Shown: positions 7,718 to 17,391, counted from the stretch's first letter. The stretch: 64,000 bases of DNA from Pedobacter sp. AJM (GCF_002197755.1 NZ_NHOT01000001.1:835027-899026), one strand, 5' to 3'. Translations and numbers: made by a program. The notes: generated by a model from the letters alone, not told the origin.

Positions 7718-8959
7718 ATGGATACACAAAATATTAAACAACGATTCGGGATTATTGGCAATTCGCCCCTACTTAATCGTGCCATAGATATAGCCAGCCA
7801 GGTTGCACCAACAGATATGTCGGTTTTAATTACAGGTGAAAGCGGAAGTGGTAAAGAAGTTTTTTCACAGATTATCCATCAGATGAGTGCACGGAAGCAC
7901 GGCTCATTTATTGCCGTAAACTGCGGTGCCATCCCTGAAGGAACCATTGATTCTGAACTTTTCGGACATGAGAAAGGGTCGTTCACCGGTGCCCATGAGG
8001 CCAGAAAAGGATATTTTGAAGTGGCCAATGGCGGAACCATCTTTTTAGATGAGGTGGCCGAGTTACCCTTGGGAACCCAGGCGCGTTTGCTCAGGATACT
8101 CGAAAGTGGTGAATATTTAAGGGTTGGTTCATCTAAAGTTCAGAAAACAGATGTCCGCATTATCGCGGCAACCAATGTTGATGTATACAACCGCGTAAAA
8201 AACGGGAAGTTCAGGGAAGATTTATATTACAGGTTAAATACCGTTCCACTACGGATTCCGGCTTTACAGGAGCGAAAAGAAGATATTTATTTACTTTTTA
8301 GAAAATTCTCGGCAGATTTTAGTGATAAATACCGCAGTCCTTCGCTGCACCTGGAGCCCGATGCCATACAGATTCTGACCAATTACAGCTGGCCGGGCAA
8401 TGTTCGTCAGCTTAAAAATATTGCCGAACAAGTTTGTGTGCTCGAAAAAGACAGAAATGTTACCGGTGCCGCCATCCTGAACTACATTCCGAATGAGTCT
8501 GGCAGTAACCTGCCCATGGCGATTAATTCACAATCAAAAGAAGACTTTACGGAAAGAGATATCCTGTATAAAGTTTTATTTGACATGAAAAAGGACATGG
8601 TTGAACTGAAGAAGCTCGTTGCCGAAATTATCCAGCACGGCGGGAATACAGCCAGCGTTTTGGCCGATAATCCTCAATACATTAATCAATTATACCGCGA
8701 TGTTGAATTGCCGGGTGGACAGGAACATACCTTTACCATTCAGCAACCTACACCAAACAATGGGAATAATCCAAATAATGGAGATTACTATGCCCATGAT
8801 GCTGAAGAAATTGAAGAATCCTTATCTTTAATTGATAAAGAATCCGATCTGATTAAAAAGGCATTGAAAAAACACAAAGGCAAACGGAAATTTGCCGCCC
8901 AGGAACTTGGTATTTCAGAGCGAACACTGTACCGGAAAATTAAGGAGTTAAATTTATAA
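7718..8959 (+). CDS. Sigma-54-dependent AAA+ transcriptional activator without receiver domain
   Basis: A 413-residue bacterial enhancer-binding protein. The AAA+ domain starts almost at the N-terminus: Walker A GESGSGKE at 40-47, the sigma-54 contact loop GSFTGA at 87-92 (canonical GAFTGA with Ser for Ala), and Walker B GGTIFLDE ending at 112. A linker rich in Asn and Pro follows (~330-360). The Fis-type HTH AAQELGISERTLYRKIKEL ends the protein. There is no receiver, PAS or GAF domain, so control must come from expression level or from a partner. It heads toward lptE 62 bases later, hinting at a role in envelope or LPS control, which is inference. Confidence 0.88.
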   Translation: MDTQNIKQRFGIIGNSPLLNRAIDIASQVAPTDMSVLITGESGSGKEVFSQIIHQMSARKHGSFIAVNCGAIPEGTIDSELFGHEKGSFTGAHEARKGYFEVANGGTIFLDEVAELPLGTQARLLRILESGEYLRVGSSKVQKTDVRIIAATNVDVYNRVKNGKFREDLYYRLNTVPLRIPALQERKEDIYLLFRKFSADFSDKYRSPSLHLEPDAIQILTNYSWPGNVRQLKNIAEQVCVLEKDRNVTGAAILNYIPNESGSNLPMAINSQSKEDFTERDILYKVLFDMKKDMVELKKLVAEIIQHGGNTASVLADNPQYINQLYRDVELPGGQEHTFTIQQPTPNNGNNPNNGDYYAHDAEEIEESLSLIDKESDLIKKALKKHKGKRKFAAQELGISERTLYRKIKELNL

Positions 8960-9021
8960 TCCTTCGAAAAAAACTTAATCTAGCCGACATTAAACGGTAA
9001 GCATCACCTCATCCAACTTAA

Positions 9022-9528
9022 ATGAAAATTAAAATATCTGCACTTCTTTTAATCGCCGTACTTACGGCATGTGCTTACAAGTTCAATGGCGCTTCTACAG
9101 TGGGTTTAAAAACCGTTGTGGTGAAGGTTTTTGAAAACAATGCACCTTTGGTTGTACCTACCTTGAGTAATCAGTTTACAGAAGCCTTAAAAACGAGGAT
9201 CAGGAACCAAACCAACTTAAGTATATCTACAACAGAGGGAGATGCCGTATTTGAGGGCAGAATTACGGGTTACGATATTAAGCCAGTGGCTTTACAGTCG
9301 AGCTCAACACCTACGGCTGGCGCAAACAGACTAACCATTACCGTGGCCGTAAAATACACCAACAATACGGCCGGAAAAGAAAAAGAAAGCTTTGAAGAGA
9401 GCTTCACAAAATATTTCGACTTTCCACTTAATGGCGCTTCCATACAGGCTGCCTTACCCGGAGCCATAGAGAACATCAATAAACAGCTGACAGAAGATAT
9501 TTTTAACCGCGCTTTTGCACAATGGTAA
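9022..9528 (+). CDS. lptE: LPS assembly lipoprotein LptE
   Basis: A 168-residue outer-membrane lipoprotein that plugs and assembles the LptD translocon for LPS. The signal peptide ends in the lipobox LTAC, with the lipidated Cys at 17, followed by AYKFNGAS. The sequence TVVVKVFENNAPLVVPTLSNQFTEALK and the later YDIKPVALQS are typical of Bacteroidota LptE. It belongs to the rightward miaB-secG gene run, 62 bases after the sigma-54 activator. Confidence 0.85.
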   Translation: MKIKISALLLIAVLTACAYKFNGASTVGLKTVVVKVFENNAPLVVPTLSNQFTEALKTRIRNQTNLSISTTEGDAVFEGRITGYDIKPVALQSSSTPTAGANRLTITVAVKYTNNTAGKEKESFEESFTKYFDFPLNGASIQAALPGAIENINKQLTEDIFNRAFAQW

Positions 9529-9604
9529 TTTCATTTGAACCTGTTCACACACAAAACTTTCTAAAAACCGCTTACATTTTTTAACTTAGCGACAAACCTC
9601 AAGA

Positions 9605-10621
9605 ATGGATCATCAACAGCTATTGGTAAATTTACTTGCCCAACCTGGAAAGGTTGGCCCGGAGCATGTGCCCATGCTTCAGGAGCTGGCAGTACAATTT
9701 CCATACGCACAACCCATTCACCTGCTACTGGCAAAAGCTGATGCATCCTTCATTCCAAAGGCTGCTTTATATAGCCATGGGAATGCTTTATTTCATATTT
9801 TAAATATGGTTTCTGTCCAGGATGAAGACCTGAATGAGGAAATACAGCCAGAAAATGAGATAACGGAAGTTGTTGCTCAGGCTGAAAATGATGTACCTGA
9901 AGAAATTTTAAACAACCACAAAGATGCTACTGAAACAGCCGGGGATGTAGCGGAGGCAAACCAGAATCTTGCTGAAGAGGATCTGTTTATTGAAAGCATA
10001 GCGACTACTGACTTCTTTGCCTTTGAGCAAAGTATGAGTACTGATGTGGTCAGCACAGCTCCTGATATAGAAACCGTTGTTCCGGATCATCATGAAATTA
10101 ATTTTGTTTCCAGATATGACGATGATCAACTGCCCTATACTTTTTTATGGTGGTTATCCAAAACCCGTAAGGAACATGAGCAGATTTTTCAGCCTTATGT
10201 TCAGCCAAAACCAGCTGTTGTTAAACAACAACCTGCTCAGCAAAAAGATGCTGCCGAGTTTCAGCAACAATATGTGGAGCACATTTTTCATATTCAAACA
10301 CCATTTGAAGTTGCAGATCATCTGGCAGAATATCCATCAGCTGATGTAAAGGATGCAAAAGGAGCAGAAATTATAGAAAAATTCTTAAAAGAAGACCCAA
10401 CGATAAAGCCTCCGAAACCTGAACAAATTGACAATGAAAATAAGGCGAAGAAGAGTGCAGAAGATCATTACGACCTGGTTTCTGAAACTTTAGCTAAAAT
10501 TTATATCGAACAAATGCTTTATCACAAAGCCATAGATACTTATAAAAAATTAAGTTTGAAATATCCAGAAAAAAGTGGTTACTTTGCCGACCTTATCCAA
10601 TCTATAGAAAAGAAATTTTAA
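9605..10621 (+). CDS. Hypothetical acidic protein with C-terminal TPR-like helices
   Basis: A 338-residue protein with no signal peptide. The start resembles a tetratricopeptide-type helix set (LLVNLLAQPGKVGPEHVPMLQELAVQFPYAQPIHLLLAKAD). The middle (~75-240) is acidic and low in complexity. The last ~50 residues (DLVSETLAKIYIEQMLYHKAIDTYKKLSLKYPEKSGYFADLIQ) form a clear TPR unit. It lies between lptE and secG, 14 bases before secG, in a gene order common in Bacteroidota. The function is unknown; a scaffold role is a guess from the TPR. Confidence 0.7.
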   Translation: MDHQQLLVNLLAQPGKVGPEHVPMLQELAVQFPYAQPIHLLLAKADASFIPKAALYSHGNALFHILNMVSVQDEDLNEEIQPENEITEVVAQAENDVPEEILNNHKDATETAGDVAEANQNLAEEDLFIESIATTDFFAFEQSMSTDVVSTAPDIETVVPDHHEINFVSRYDDDQLPYTFLWWLSKTRKEHEQIFQPYVQPKPAVVKQQPAQQKDAAEFQQQYVEHIFHIQTPFEVADHLAEYPSADVKDAKGAEIIEKFLKEDPTIKPPKPEQIDNENKAKKSAEDHYDLVSETLAKIYIEQMLYHKAIDTYKKLSLKYPEKSGYFADLIQSIEKKF

Positions 10622-10635
10622 AATATAATATTACC

Positions 10636-10986
10636 ATGATAACCTTTTTAATTATTTTATTAATTGTTGTATGTATAGCTTTAGGCTTATTTGTATTGAT
10701 ACAAAACCCTAAAGGCGGGGGTTTAGCCAGCGGCGGAGGTACCAGCAACATGTTTGGCGTGCAACGTACAGGTGATGTTCTCGAAAAAGGATCATGGGTT
10801 TTGCTTGCCGCAATCGTAATTTTAACATTAGCCATTACCACTGTTTCTAAAAGTGGCGGCGGTGCTACCGCAGTAGGAAATTCAGCAATACAGGATCGTT
10901 TAGACAAAACACCATCTCCATCTCCGATTGGTAGTAACCTGAACAATACAGCACCAGCAAAACCTGCTGATACCACTAAAAAATAA
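10636..10986 (+). CDS. secG: Preprotein translocase subunit SecG
   Basis: A 116-residue membrane protein of the SecYEG channel. Helix 1 (ITFLIILLIVVCIALGLFVLIQ) is followed by the diagnostic loop NPKGGGLASGGGTSNMFG and helix 2 (WVLLAAIVILTLAITTV). The C-terminal tail is Pro/Ala/Ser-rich. It is co-directional with the TPR-like gene, 14 bases apart, and is closed by a strong terminator at 11008. Confidence 0.92.
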   Translation: MITFLIILLIVVCIALGLFVLIQNPKGGGLASGGGTSNMFGVQRTGDVLEKGSWVLLAAIVILTLAITTVSKSGGGATAVGNSAIQDRLDKTPSPSPIGSNLNNTAPAKPADTTKK

Positions 10987-11007
10987 ACCAGACTAATTTA
11001 TTTGGCC

Positions 11008-11037
11008 AAAGCTTTCCCCTTAAAGGAAGGCTTTTTT
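11008..11037 (+). terminator. Intrinsic terminator after secG
   Basis: AAAGCTTTCC (11008-11017) pairs with GGAAGGCTTT (11025-11034), with one G-U pair, and continues into CTTTTTTG. This closes the miaB-secG run. Confidence 0.78.
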
Positions 11038-11137
11038 GTTTTCAGCCGTTTTTGACCTTATCCCTTATAAAAAACTGAATAAATTTAAAGTATTCCGGAG
11101 CTCCATCCGTTTACCGGTTTATAATGCAAAATTAGTG

Positions 11138-11689
11138 GTGCCGAAAAACGAATCTCAAAATATCATTTCTACTGTTGCCTATTATGGCAAGCGCCTGTTC
11201 AGCTTTATCCGCGGGCGGGTAAATACAGATGAAGATGCGGAAGATATTTTGCAGGATGTATGGTATCAGCTCAGCAATCAGCCTGAACTTGGTGCCATTG
11301 AACAAATTAGTGGCTGGCTGTATCGTGTTGCCCGGAATAAGATTACCGATCGGTACCGCAAGCAAAAAGAAGCCTCTCTTGACGATTTTATAGGTGAGGA
11401 TGAAGACGGCGGATTTAATTTCAGGGAGATTTTGCTGGCAGAACCTTATGCCCCCGAACAAGAAGGATTAAAAAAGTTATTCTGGGAACAGTTATTTATG
11501 GCACTCGAAGAGCTACCTGCTAACAAGCAATATGTATTTATTCAAAATGAACTGGAAGAACGTAGTTTCCGGGAACTGGCAGATGAAACAGGCGAAAATA
11601 TCAAAACGCTTATATCCCGGAAAGGATATGCAGTGAAACATTTACGTAACCGTTTGCAAAATTTATATCAGGAATTTATAAACTATTAA
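11138..11689 (+). CDS. ECF-type RNA polymerase sigma factor
   Basis: Sigma-70 family, ECF group. Region 2 is seen as YYGKRLFSFIRGRVNTDEDAEDILQDVWYQL with SGWLYRVARNKITDRYRKQK, and region 4 as LEELPANKQYVFIQNELEERSFRELADETGENIKTLISRK. The reading frame stays open back to a TTG at 11036, but that lies inside the secG terminator. The only plausible starts are GTG codons at 11135 and 11138, giving MPKNESQNIIST. The next gene, two bases later, encodes a small membrane protein. The pair resembles an ECF sigma with a membrane partner, but anti-sigma function is not shown. Confidence 0.8.
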   Translation: MPKNESQNIISTVAYYGKRLFSFIRGRVNTDEDAEDILQDVWYQLSNQPELGAIEQISGWLYRVARNKITDRYRKQKEASLDDFIGEDEDGGFNFREILLAEPYAPEQEGLKKLFWEQLFMALEELPANKQYVFIQNELEERSFRELADETGENIKTLISRKGYAVKHLRNRLQNLYQEFINY

Positions 11690-11690
11690 T

Positions 11691-12023
11691 ATGAGACACA
11701 GAAAATATAGTAAAGTCAAAAAATTCATTTTCTTTTTACCTGTTGTAGCCCTTATCGGAACAGCGATAGGTTATACTGTAATGTCTTTGTGGAACTGGAT
11801 TTTACCTGAAGTTGCCCATGCCGGCCGGTTGAATTTCTGGCAGGCTTTAGGTCTTCTGGTATTATGCAGGTTGCTTTTCGGTAATTTTAATAAAGGAGGC
11901 AGGAACCGTTTCCGCGAAAATGCCTCTAAATTGCGTTCAAAATGGCAAAACATGAATGAGGAAGAACGTGCGAAGTTTAAAGAAGAATATAAAAACAGGT
12001 GCAGCTCCTGGAGAAAAGGTTAA
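11691..12023 (+). CDS. Small two-helix membrane protein next to ECF sigma
   Basis: A 110-residue protein starting one base after the sigma stop codon. Helix 1 is FIFFLPVVALIGTAIGYTVMSLW and helix 2 is FWQALGLLVLCRLLFG. A charged cytoplasmic tail follows (RFRENASKLRSKWQNMNEEERAKFKEEY). Tight coupling to the sigma gene suggests a regulatory partner, but no known anti-sigma domain is recognised. Family unnamed to me. Confidence 0.7.
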   Translation: MRHRKYSKVKKFIFFLPVVALIGTAIGYTVMSLWNWILPEVAHAGRLNFWQALGLLVLCRLLFGNFNKGGRNRFRENASKLRSKWQNMNEEERAKFKEEYKNRCSSWRKG

Positions 12024-12159
12024 TCATAATTTTTGATTCAGTTTTATTTTAAAGAGGATTTTTTTATCTTCCAAAAAAGCGCCATTCACAATTTAACACA
12101 TCTTTACATAACCTGAATACAGGTTTCAAATTCCAAATCTGATCTGATGTTAAATGCAG

Positions 12160-12191
12160 TTTGCTATTCGCCTTAATTTGAGGTACTTTTG
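12160..12191 (+). promoter_or_regulatory. Promoter of the DEAD-box helicase gene
   Basis: TTTG (12160-12163) and TACTTTTG (12184-12191), an exact TAnnTTTG, are 20 bases apart. The predicted transcript start just downstream supports the TTG start at 12215. Confidence 0.65.
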
Positions 12192-12214
12192 CTAAAAGAA
12201 ATAAATACAACAGA

Positions 12215-13453
12215 TTGAATTTTAACGATTTTAACTTTGGCCCTGATTTATACGAGGGCCTGATGGCGATGGGGTATAAAAGTGCCACACCAATACAGGA
12301 GCAAGCCATTCCGGTAATTTTAGACAATCATGATCTGATTGCCTGTGCACAAACCGGAACTGGAAAAACGGCCAGTTACTTATTGCCGGTGATGGATAAA
12401 ATTAGTCGTGCTGCTGACAGACATAACAATACCCTGATTTTAGCCCCTACCCGAGAACTTGCACAACAGATTGATTTACAGGTTGAAGCCTTGGCTTATT
12501 TTACCAATATCAGTTCGCTTGCTGTATACGGTGGCGGTGATGGCATTGCATACGAGCAGCAAAAACGTTCGATGCGGGATGGTGTAGATATCATTATCGC
12601 AACTCCTGGTCGTTTAATGGCTCATTTGTCTTCAGGCGTTTTAAAGCTTGAACATTTGCAGCATTTGATATTGGACGAAGCAGATCGAATGTTAGACATG
12701 GGGTTTTATGATGATATTATGCGCATTGTAAGCTACCTGCCAAAGAAAAGACAAACCCTTTTATTTTCGGCCACCATGGCACCGAAGATCAGAAAAATGG
12801 CCGGAAGTATTCTGAATGAACCGCAGCAAATTACCATTTCTATTGCAAAGCCGGCAGAGGGGATTGATCAACAGGCCTATAATATTCATGATCAGCAAAA
12901 GCAGGCGCTATTAACTGACCTCTTCAAAGACGGGAAATACAAAAGCGCTATTATTTTTGCATCCACCAAAGAGAAGGTTAAAGCCTTGTATAAAACATTT
13001 AAAAGCTTAAGTATTAAAGCAGATGCATTCCACTCTGATTTAGGTCAGAAAGAGCGTGAAGATATTTTATTAGCTTTTAAAAACAGAAGGCTTCCCATCA
13101 TTATCGGAACAGATGTTTTATCTCGTGGAATTGATGTGGAAGGTGTTGATCTGGTGATTAATTATGATGTACCTGGTGATCCGGCAGATTATGTACACAG
13201 AATCGGTAGAACAGCAAGGGCTGCGACTAAAGGAACTGCAATTACACTGGTAAACGGACGGGATAAACGGAAGTTCGAAAACATTGAAAAACTGATTGAA
13301 AAAGCAGTTCCCAGAATGCCCCTGCCGGAACATATTGCTTCCATGGAAATTACGCACGTGGAAGAGAAGAAACCGCAACATGCCAGAAATAACAATGCGA
13401 AGAAAAAGGTATGGCATAAAAAGAAACCTAAGCCGAGTAATCCTGCTTCATAA
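12215..13453 (+). CDS. DEAD-box ATP-dependent RNA helicase
   Basis: A 412-residue RNA helicase of the RhlE/CsdA type that remodels RNA duplexes. Motifs in order: Q motif ATPIQEQAIP, motif I AQTGTGKT, Ia PTRELAQQ, II DEAD, III SAT, IV IIFASTKEK, V GTDVLSRGID, VI HRIGRTAR. The tail is Lys-rich (KKKVWHKKKPKPSNP), typical of RNA-anchoring extensions. The start is a TTG at 12215, giving MNFNDFNFGPDLYEGLMAMG; the first ATG would delete part of the Q-motif region. A promoter and a terminator flank it, so it is probably monocistronic. Confidence 0.92.
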   Translation: MNFNDFNFGPDLYEGLMAMGYKSATPIQEQAIPVILDNHDLIACAQTGTGKTASYLLPVMDKISRAADRHNNTLILAPTRELAQQIDLQVEALAYFTNISSLAVYGGGDGIAYEQQKRSMRDGVDIIIATPGRLMAHLSSGVLKLEHLQHLILDEADRMLDMGFYDDIMRIVSYLPKKRQTLLFSATMAPKIRKMAGSILNEPQQITISIAKPAEGIDQQAYNIHDQQKQALLTDLFKDGKYKSAIIFASTKEKVKALYKTFKSLSIKADAFHSDLGQKEREDILLAFKNRRLPIIIGTDVLSRGIDVEGVDLVINYDVPGDPADYVHRIGRTARAATKGTAITLVNGRDKRKFENIEKLIEKAVPRMPLPEHIASMEITHVEEKKPQHARNNNAKKKVWHKKKPKPSNPAS

Positions 13454-13459
13454 ATTAAA

Positions 13460-13488
13460 ACACCAGTAAGATTCTTATTGGTGTTTTT
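13460..13488 (+). terminator. Intrinsic terminator after DEAD-box gene
   Basis: ACACCAGTAAG (13460-13470) pairs with CTTATTGGTGT (13474-13484), one G-U pair, 3-base loop, followed by TTTT. Confidence 0.78.
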
Positions 13489-13507
13489 CATTTTACGCCT
13501 ATCTTTG
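13478..13507 (+). promoter_or_regulatory. Promoter of the AEC transporter, overlapping the preceding terminator
   Basis: TTG (13478-13480) and TATCTTTG (13500-13507, exact TAnnTTTG) are 19 bases apart. The ATG at 13517 is only 9 bases after the -7 box, so the mRNA would be leaderless or nearly so. The -33 box lies in the right arm of the helicase terminator. Confidence 0.5.
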
Positions 13508-13516
13508 TTTTCTTAA

Positions 13517-14428
13517 ATGGCAAACTTTATCCTTATCGGCATCTGCATTTTAGCCGGAATCTTTTTTAGAAAAAGCAAAACTTTACCTAAAGATGCACAT
13601 AAAGGCATTAATGCCTGGATAATTTACGTTGCACTACCTGCGGTATCTTTCAAATATTTACCACATATTACCTGGACTAAAGATTTACTTTTCCCCGCTC
13701 TCGCCCCTGTTGTGGTATGGATGTTTGGCTGGCTTTTTATTACACTTTACAGCCAGTTTAGAAATATCAGTAAAGCCACATCTGGCGGTTTGAAGCTAAT
13801 TAGTTCATTAAGCAATACATCATTTGTTGGTTTTCCCTTGATTATTGCCTATTTCAGTGAAAAGGAGCTGGCTGTAGCCATCATTTGCGACCAGGTAACC
13901 TTTACGCTTTTATCAACCATCGGTATAATTGTAGCCATCCGTTCTTCGCAACAGCAAAAGCTAAATGTAAAATTAGTTTTGAAAAAGGTATTAACCTTTC
14001 CGCCGTTAATTGGCTGTATACTGGCGCTGACTGTTCCACGATATATTGATTTATCTGCCCTGGACGTATTATTTGATAAACTGGCAGGAACAGTTGGTCC
14101 TTTGGCTTTATTCTCTATCGGTTTACAGTTGAAATTTGGCGGATGGTTTGGAGAGATTAAACACATCAGCTTTGCTTTGTTGTTTAAATTAATTTTAGCA
14201 CCACTTGCCATTTTAATGATCGCATTGCTCTTGGGTATGAATGGAATAATTACTAAAATAACTATTTTCGAAATGGCCATGCCAACTTTATTAACCGCTG
14301 GCGTTGTAGCCGATCAGTATAATTTAAATCCGAAGCTTTCTAATTTAGTTGTGGGCTTGGGCATTTTACTGTCGTTTATTACAACCGCTATCTGGTGGTT
14401 TGTGTTAACGCAATTTGGCTTTTTTTAA
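13517..14428 (+). CDS. AEC family (auxin efflux carrier-type) transporter
   Basis: A 303-residue integral membrane protein with about ten hydrophobic helices. It has the AEC family pattern: an N-terminal half beginning FILIGICILAGIFFRKSK, the conserved central SLSNTSFVGFPLIIAYF, and a C-terminal half ending AMPTLLTAGVVADQYNLNPKLSNLVVGLGILLSFIT. Members export or take up small organic anions such as malate; the substrate here is unknown. It stands alone, with no metabolic neighbour that would suggest a substrate. Confidence 0.85.
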   Translation: MANFILIGICILAGIFFRKSKTLPKDAHKGINAWIIYVALPAVSFKYLPHITWTKDLLFPALAPVVVWMFGWLFITLYSQFRNISKATSGGLKLISSLSNTSFVGFPLIIAYFSEKELAVAIICDQVTFTLLSTIGIIVAIRSSQQQKLNVKLVLKKVLTFPPLIGCILALTVPRYIDLSALDVLFDKLAGTVGPLALFSIGLQLKFGGWFGEIKHISFALLFKLILAPLAILMIALLLGMNGIITKITIFEMAMPTLLTAGVVADQYNLNPKLSNLVVGLGILLSFITTAIWWFVLTQFGFF

Positions 14429-14591
14429 GCGTCATAACATGAGACTGGCTCTATTTTCAACCTTATGGAAATTGATTAGACTGATTAAAAGTAGAACAAA
14501 GAGATAATGCTTGGCTTTTCAAAAGGTAAATCTGAACAGGTCATAAAAGCTCTGTTGACAAAATTTTAAATAAAATTGCTTATAAGTAAAG

Positions 14592-14622
14592 CAAAAAAAG
14601 CCGCAAAATTTCTTCAGCGGCT
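14592..14622 (-). terminator. Terminator of the C1 aminopeptidase gene
   Basis: On the complement strand AGCCGC pairs with GCGGCT (14617-14622 with 14599-14604) and is followed by a T-run (A-run 14593-14599 on the + strand). Confidence 0.75.
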
Positions 14623-14641
14623 CTCAAATATTTTGAACGAA

Positions 14642-15835
14642 TTACAATCCTAATTTCTTAGATATTGCTGAAGGAATACCAGCTTTATTTAATAAAAACG
14701 CAGTTGTTTTATATTTTACATAGTTCTTTGTTACGTATAAATAACCTTTATAATCGTTGGTAACGCCCCAAGAATTTTTAACAATATAATATTCTTTACC
14801 ATTTTGATCTTTAGCCAAACCAACAATGTGCATGCCATGATCATCAGTGGTCTGATAATTATCAAATGCAGCCTGACGGTTTTCCTGCGTGATTTCCATT
14901 TCTGGCTGAGGGCCATTAAACATATCTGCTTTTTGTTTCAATGACATATCGTTAAATGGAATTTCAGGAACGAAAGCTACACCATTTTTATAACTGAAAG
15001 ATTTCTCGCTTACATCTGTAGCCCAGGCAACTGTAAATCCATTTTTCAAAGCGTTATCAATAATCTCAGTGATTTCATTCACTTTAATATTATAAACCTG
15101 ATCGAATGACCAGTTATCTGGAACCAGCAAAGTAAACTTGCTGTAGAAAGGATGATCATTAAAAGAAGATAATTCTACATAATGATCGGGATTAATTCCT
15201 ACAACCTCATTAGCAAAAGTTTTAGGCGTATATTTCTTTCCTTTAAATGTGAAGTTTTCGGGTACAGCTCCTAAATAAGCATCAATAACGCCAGAATATG
15301 CCTTTAACCAGTTTGGGGTCAGTTCGCCATTGGCATTTTTAACCACAGCCTCTAAAACGCCTTTCTCGATATCGCCAAGCTCTGCAGTTTTATTGGTTTT
15401 AGTACCATAGTTTAAGCCCGTGTAAACATCTTGCGGAACCGCACCATATTTTCTGTACATATTAATTACATCGTGTAATGCACCACCATCACCTAAGTTA
15501 ACAGCACCGTGCATGCGTACATAATTAATCCCTTTTTCTACATAAGCATTTCGGGCAGTAAAAATTTGTGATAACTGAACAGGTTGTTTGCCTGCCTTAA
15601 TCATTTCTGATTCAATAAATGAATTTGTAGAATAGCTCCAGCAGGTACCGGATGAACCTTGGTTTTGAACTGGCGTATTTGCTAAATTGATAACTTCGGT
15701 AAATTTAAAAGCATCCTTGCTGTTATCGCTTTGGTTATTTTTTAAAGAATTAACCAGATTGTCTTGGCCAAAAGTTACCAATGTTGATAACGATAATGCC
15801 AAACCAATCAAACATAGTTTGGTGTATTTGATCAT
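14642..15835 (-). CDS. C1-family cysteine aminopeptidase (bleomycin hydrolase / PepC-like), exported
   Basis: A 397-residue papain-fold peptidase. The N-terminal signal peptide (IKYTKLCLIGLALSLSTLVTFGQ) suggests export, unlike cytoplasmic PepC. Catalytic elements: oxyanion Gln and Cys65 in QNQGSSGTCWSYSTNSFIE, His near 342 in DDHGMHIVGLA, Asn near 358 in IVKNSWG. The C-terminus ends in GL soon after the fold, as in bleomycin hydrolases where the tail occupies the active site. Monocistronic: own promoter-like site upstream and terminator downstream. Confidence 0.88.
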   Translation of the reverse strand: MIKYTKLCLIGLALSLSTLVTFGQDNLVNSLKNNQSDNSKDAFKFTEVINLANTPVQNQGSSGTCWSYSTNSFIESEMIKAGKQPVQLSQIFTARNAYVEKGINYVRMHGAVNLGDGGALHDVINMYRKYGAVPQDVYTGLNYGTKTNKTAELGDIEKGVLEAVVKNANGELTPNWLKAYSGVIDAYLGAVPENFTFKGKKYTPKTFANEVVGINPDHYVELSSFNDHPFYSKFTLLVPDNWSFDQVYNIKVNEITEIIDNALKNGFTVAWATDVSEKSFSYKNGVAFVPEIPFNDMSLKQKADMFNGPQPEMEITQENRQAAFDNYQTTDDHGMHIVGLAKDQNGKEYYIVKNSWGVTNDYKGYLYVTKNYVKYKTTAFLLNKAGIPSAISKKLGL

Positions 15836-15861
15836 TTTTATGAATAATTATTAAAATTTAG

Positions 15862-15890
15862 CGAATGTAAAAATTGTTGCCGATTTACAA
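15862..15890 (-). promoter_or_regulatory. Candidate promoter of the C1 aminopeptidase
   Basis: On the complement strand TTG (15890-15888) and TACATTCG (15869-15862) are 18 bases apart. The -7 box has one mismatch to TAnnTTTG. Confidence 0.3.
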
Positions 15891-15946
15891 TCAGAAAGTT
15901 TTTAATAAATCGATAAATAAAGTCATTCAAATGCAACAATGTTGAA

Positions 15947-17374
15947 TTAACATTCCGGCAAGCTGATTGGGATATTTGTTGCCAAGCCTCCATCGGATGT
16001 TTCCTTGTATTTTGCATTCATATCCAGGGCTGTTTCCCACATCGTATTGACTACAGCATCCAGACTAACTTTTGCCTTATCAGGATTGCTTTGTAATGAC
16101 AGCTGACTTGCGGTGATGGCTTTGATAGCCCCCATGGTGTTTCTTTCAATGCATGGAATTTGAACCAAACCGCCAATAGGATCGCAGGTTAAGCCTAAAT
16201 GATGCTCCATAGCGATCTCTGCAGCCATTAAAACCTGTCGCTGAGAGCCACCTAAACACTCTGTTAATGCCGCAGCCGCCATAGCAGACGAAACTCCGAT
16301 TTCGGCCTGACACCCACCCATTGCTGCTGAAATGGTAGCACCTTTTTTAAAAATACTGCCTATTTCTGATGCACAGGCAATAAACTGAATAATCTTATCT
16401 TCTGCATAACCATCGCAAAAGGTAATAAAGTATTGAAGCACTGCAGGAATTACACCCGCAGCTCCATTTGTAGGTGCTGTTACCACACGCCCGAAAGAAG
16501 CATTTTCCTCATTTACAGCCAATGCAAAGCAGCTTACCCAATCCAAAATATAATTAAATCCATTCCCACCCTTTCTGATGGCTTCTACCCATGAGGTATA
16601 GTCCTGATAATCACTTTTACCGATCAATCGTTTATTTAGCGGGAACGCCCTGCGGGCAACATCCAAGCCTCCGGGTAAAAATCCGGTGGTATGGCAACCC
16701 CGGTAAATGCAATCCCTCATTACGGCAAAGTGCTGCAGCATCCGCATTTTAGTTTCGGCTTCAGGTCGCCAGGCCAGTTCATTTTCCAATACAATTTCAC
16801 TCACCTTCAACCCTGTTGACAAACACCAGTGTAAAAGTTCTTTCGCTTTTTCTATTGGAAAGGGTAAATCAACCTGTGGCTTCTGACTGTTGTCTTCACC
16901 TTCCTTCACAACAAAACCTCCACCAATAGAATAATATGTCTCGGAAAAAGCTTTCCCAGTTGATAAAAAGGCCTGAAAAGTAACTGCATTCGGATGAAAG
17001 GGAAGACTTTCTGCAAAAAGAAAAAGCAGATCATTTTCATAGTCGAAATCAATTTCTAAATCTCCGGCAAGCTTAAGCTTTTTATCTTTTTGAATGGCTT
17101 CAAATGTTGGTGTAACTGCATCCACGTCAAAAGTAACCGGATCAGCACCTGATAATCCGAGTAAGATTGCCACATCCGTTCCATGGCCTTTACCTGTTTT
17201 AGCCAGTGATCCATAAAGGAGTATTTTAATCGTTTCTACCCGATCGATAAGACCTTGTTGATTTAGCGATGCCGTAAATTGTTGTGCAGCACGCCATGGC
17301 CCAAGTGTGTGTGAACTTGACGGACCAATGCCTATTTTAAAAATATCAAAAACGGAGATTTGCTCTTTTATCAT
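15947..17374 (-). CDS. sdaA: L-serine ammonia-lyase (L-serine dehydratase), iron-sulfur type
   Basis: A single-chain [4Fe-4S] enzyme that deaminates L-serine to pyruvate and ammonia in the cytoplasm. At 475 residues it has the one-polypeptide length. The beta-type domain comes first ([21 protein letters not shown], residues ~7-27, with the SSSHT substrate loop). The alpha domain carries the cluster cysteines in [32 protein letters not shown] and following [18 protein letters not shown] is also family-typical. Divergent from the TonB-like gene at 17489, each with its own -7 box. Confidence 0.93.
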   Translation of the reverse strand: MIKEQISVFDIFKIGIGPSSSHTLGPWRAAQQFTASLNQQGLIDRVETIKILLYGSLAKTGKGHGTDVAILLGLSGADPVTFDVDAVTPTFEAIQKDKKLKLAGDLEIDFDYENDLLFLFAESLPFHPNAVTFQAFLSTGKAFSETYYSIGGGFVVKEGEDNSQKPQVDLPFPIEKAKELLHWCLSTGLKVSEIVLENELAWRPEAETKMRMLQHFAVMRDCIYRGCHTTGFLPGGLDVARRAFPLNKRLIGKSDYQDYTSWVEAIRKGGNGFNYILDWVSCFALAVNEENASFGRVVTAPTNGAAGVIPAVLQYFITFCDGYAEDKIIQFIACASEIGSIFKKGATISAAMGGCQAEIGVSSAMAAAALTECLGGSQRQVLMAAEIAMEHHLGLTCDPIGGLVQIPCIERNTMGAIKAITASQLSLQSNPDKAKVSLDAVVNTMWETALDMNAKYKETSDGGLATNIPISLPEC

Positions 17375-17391
17375 GAAAAAAGTTAGTTATA

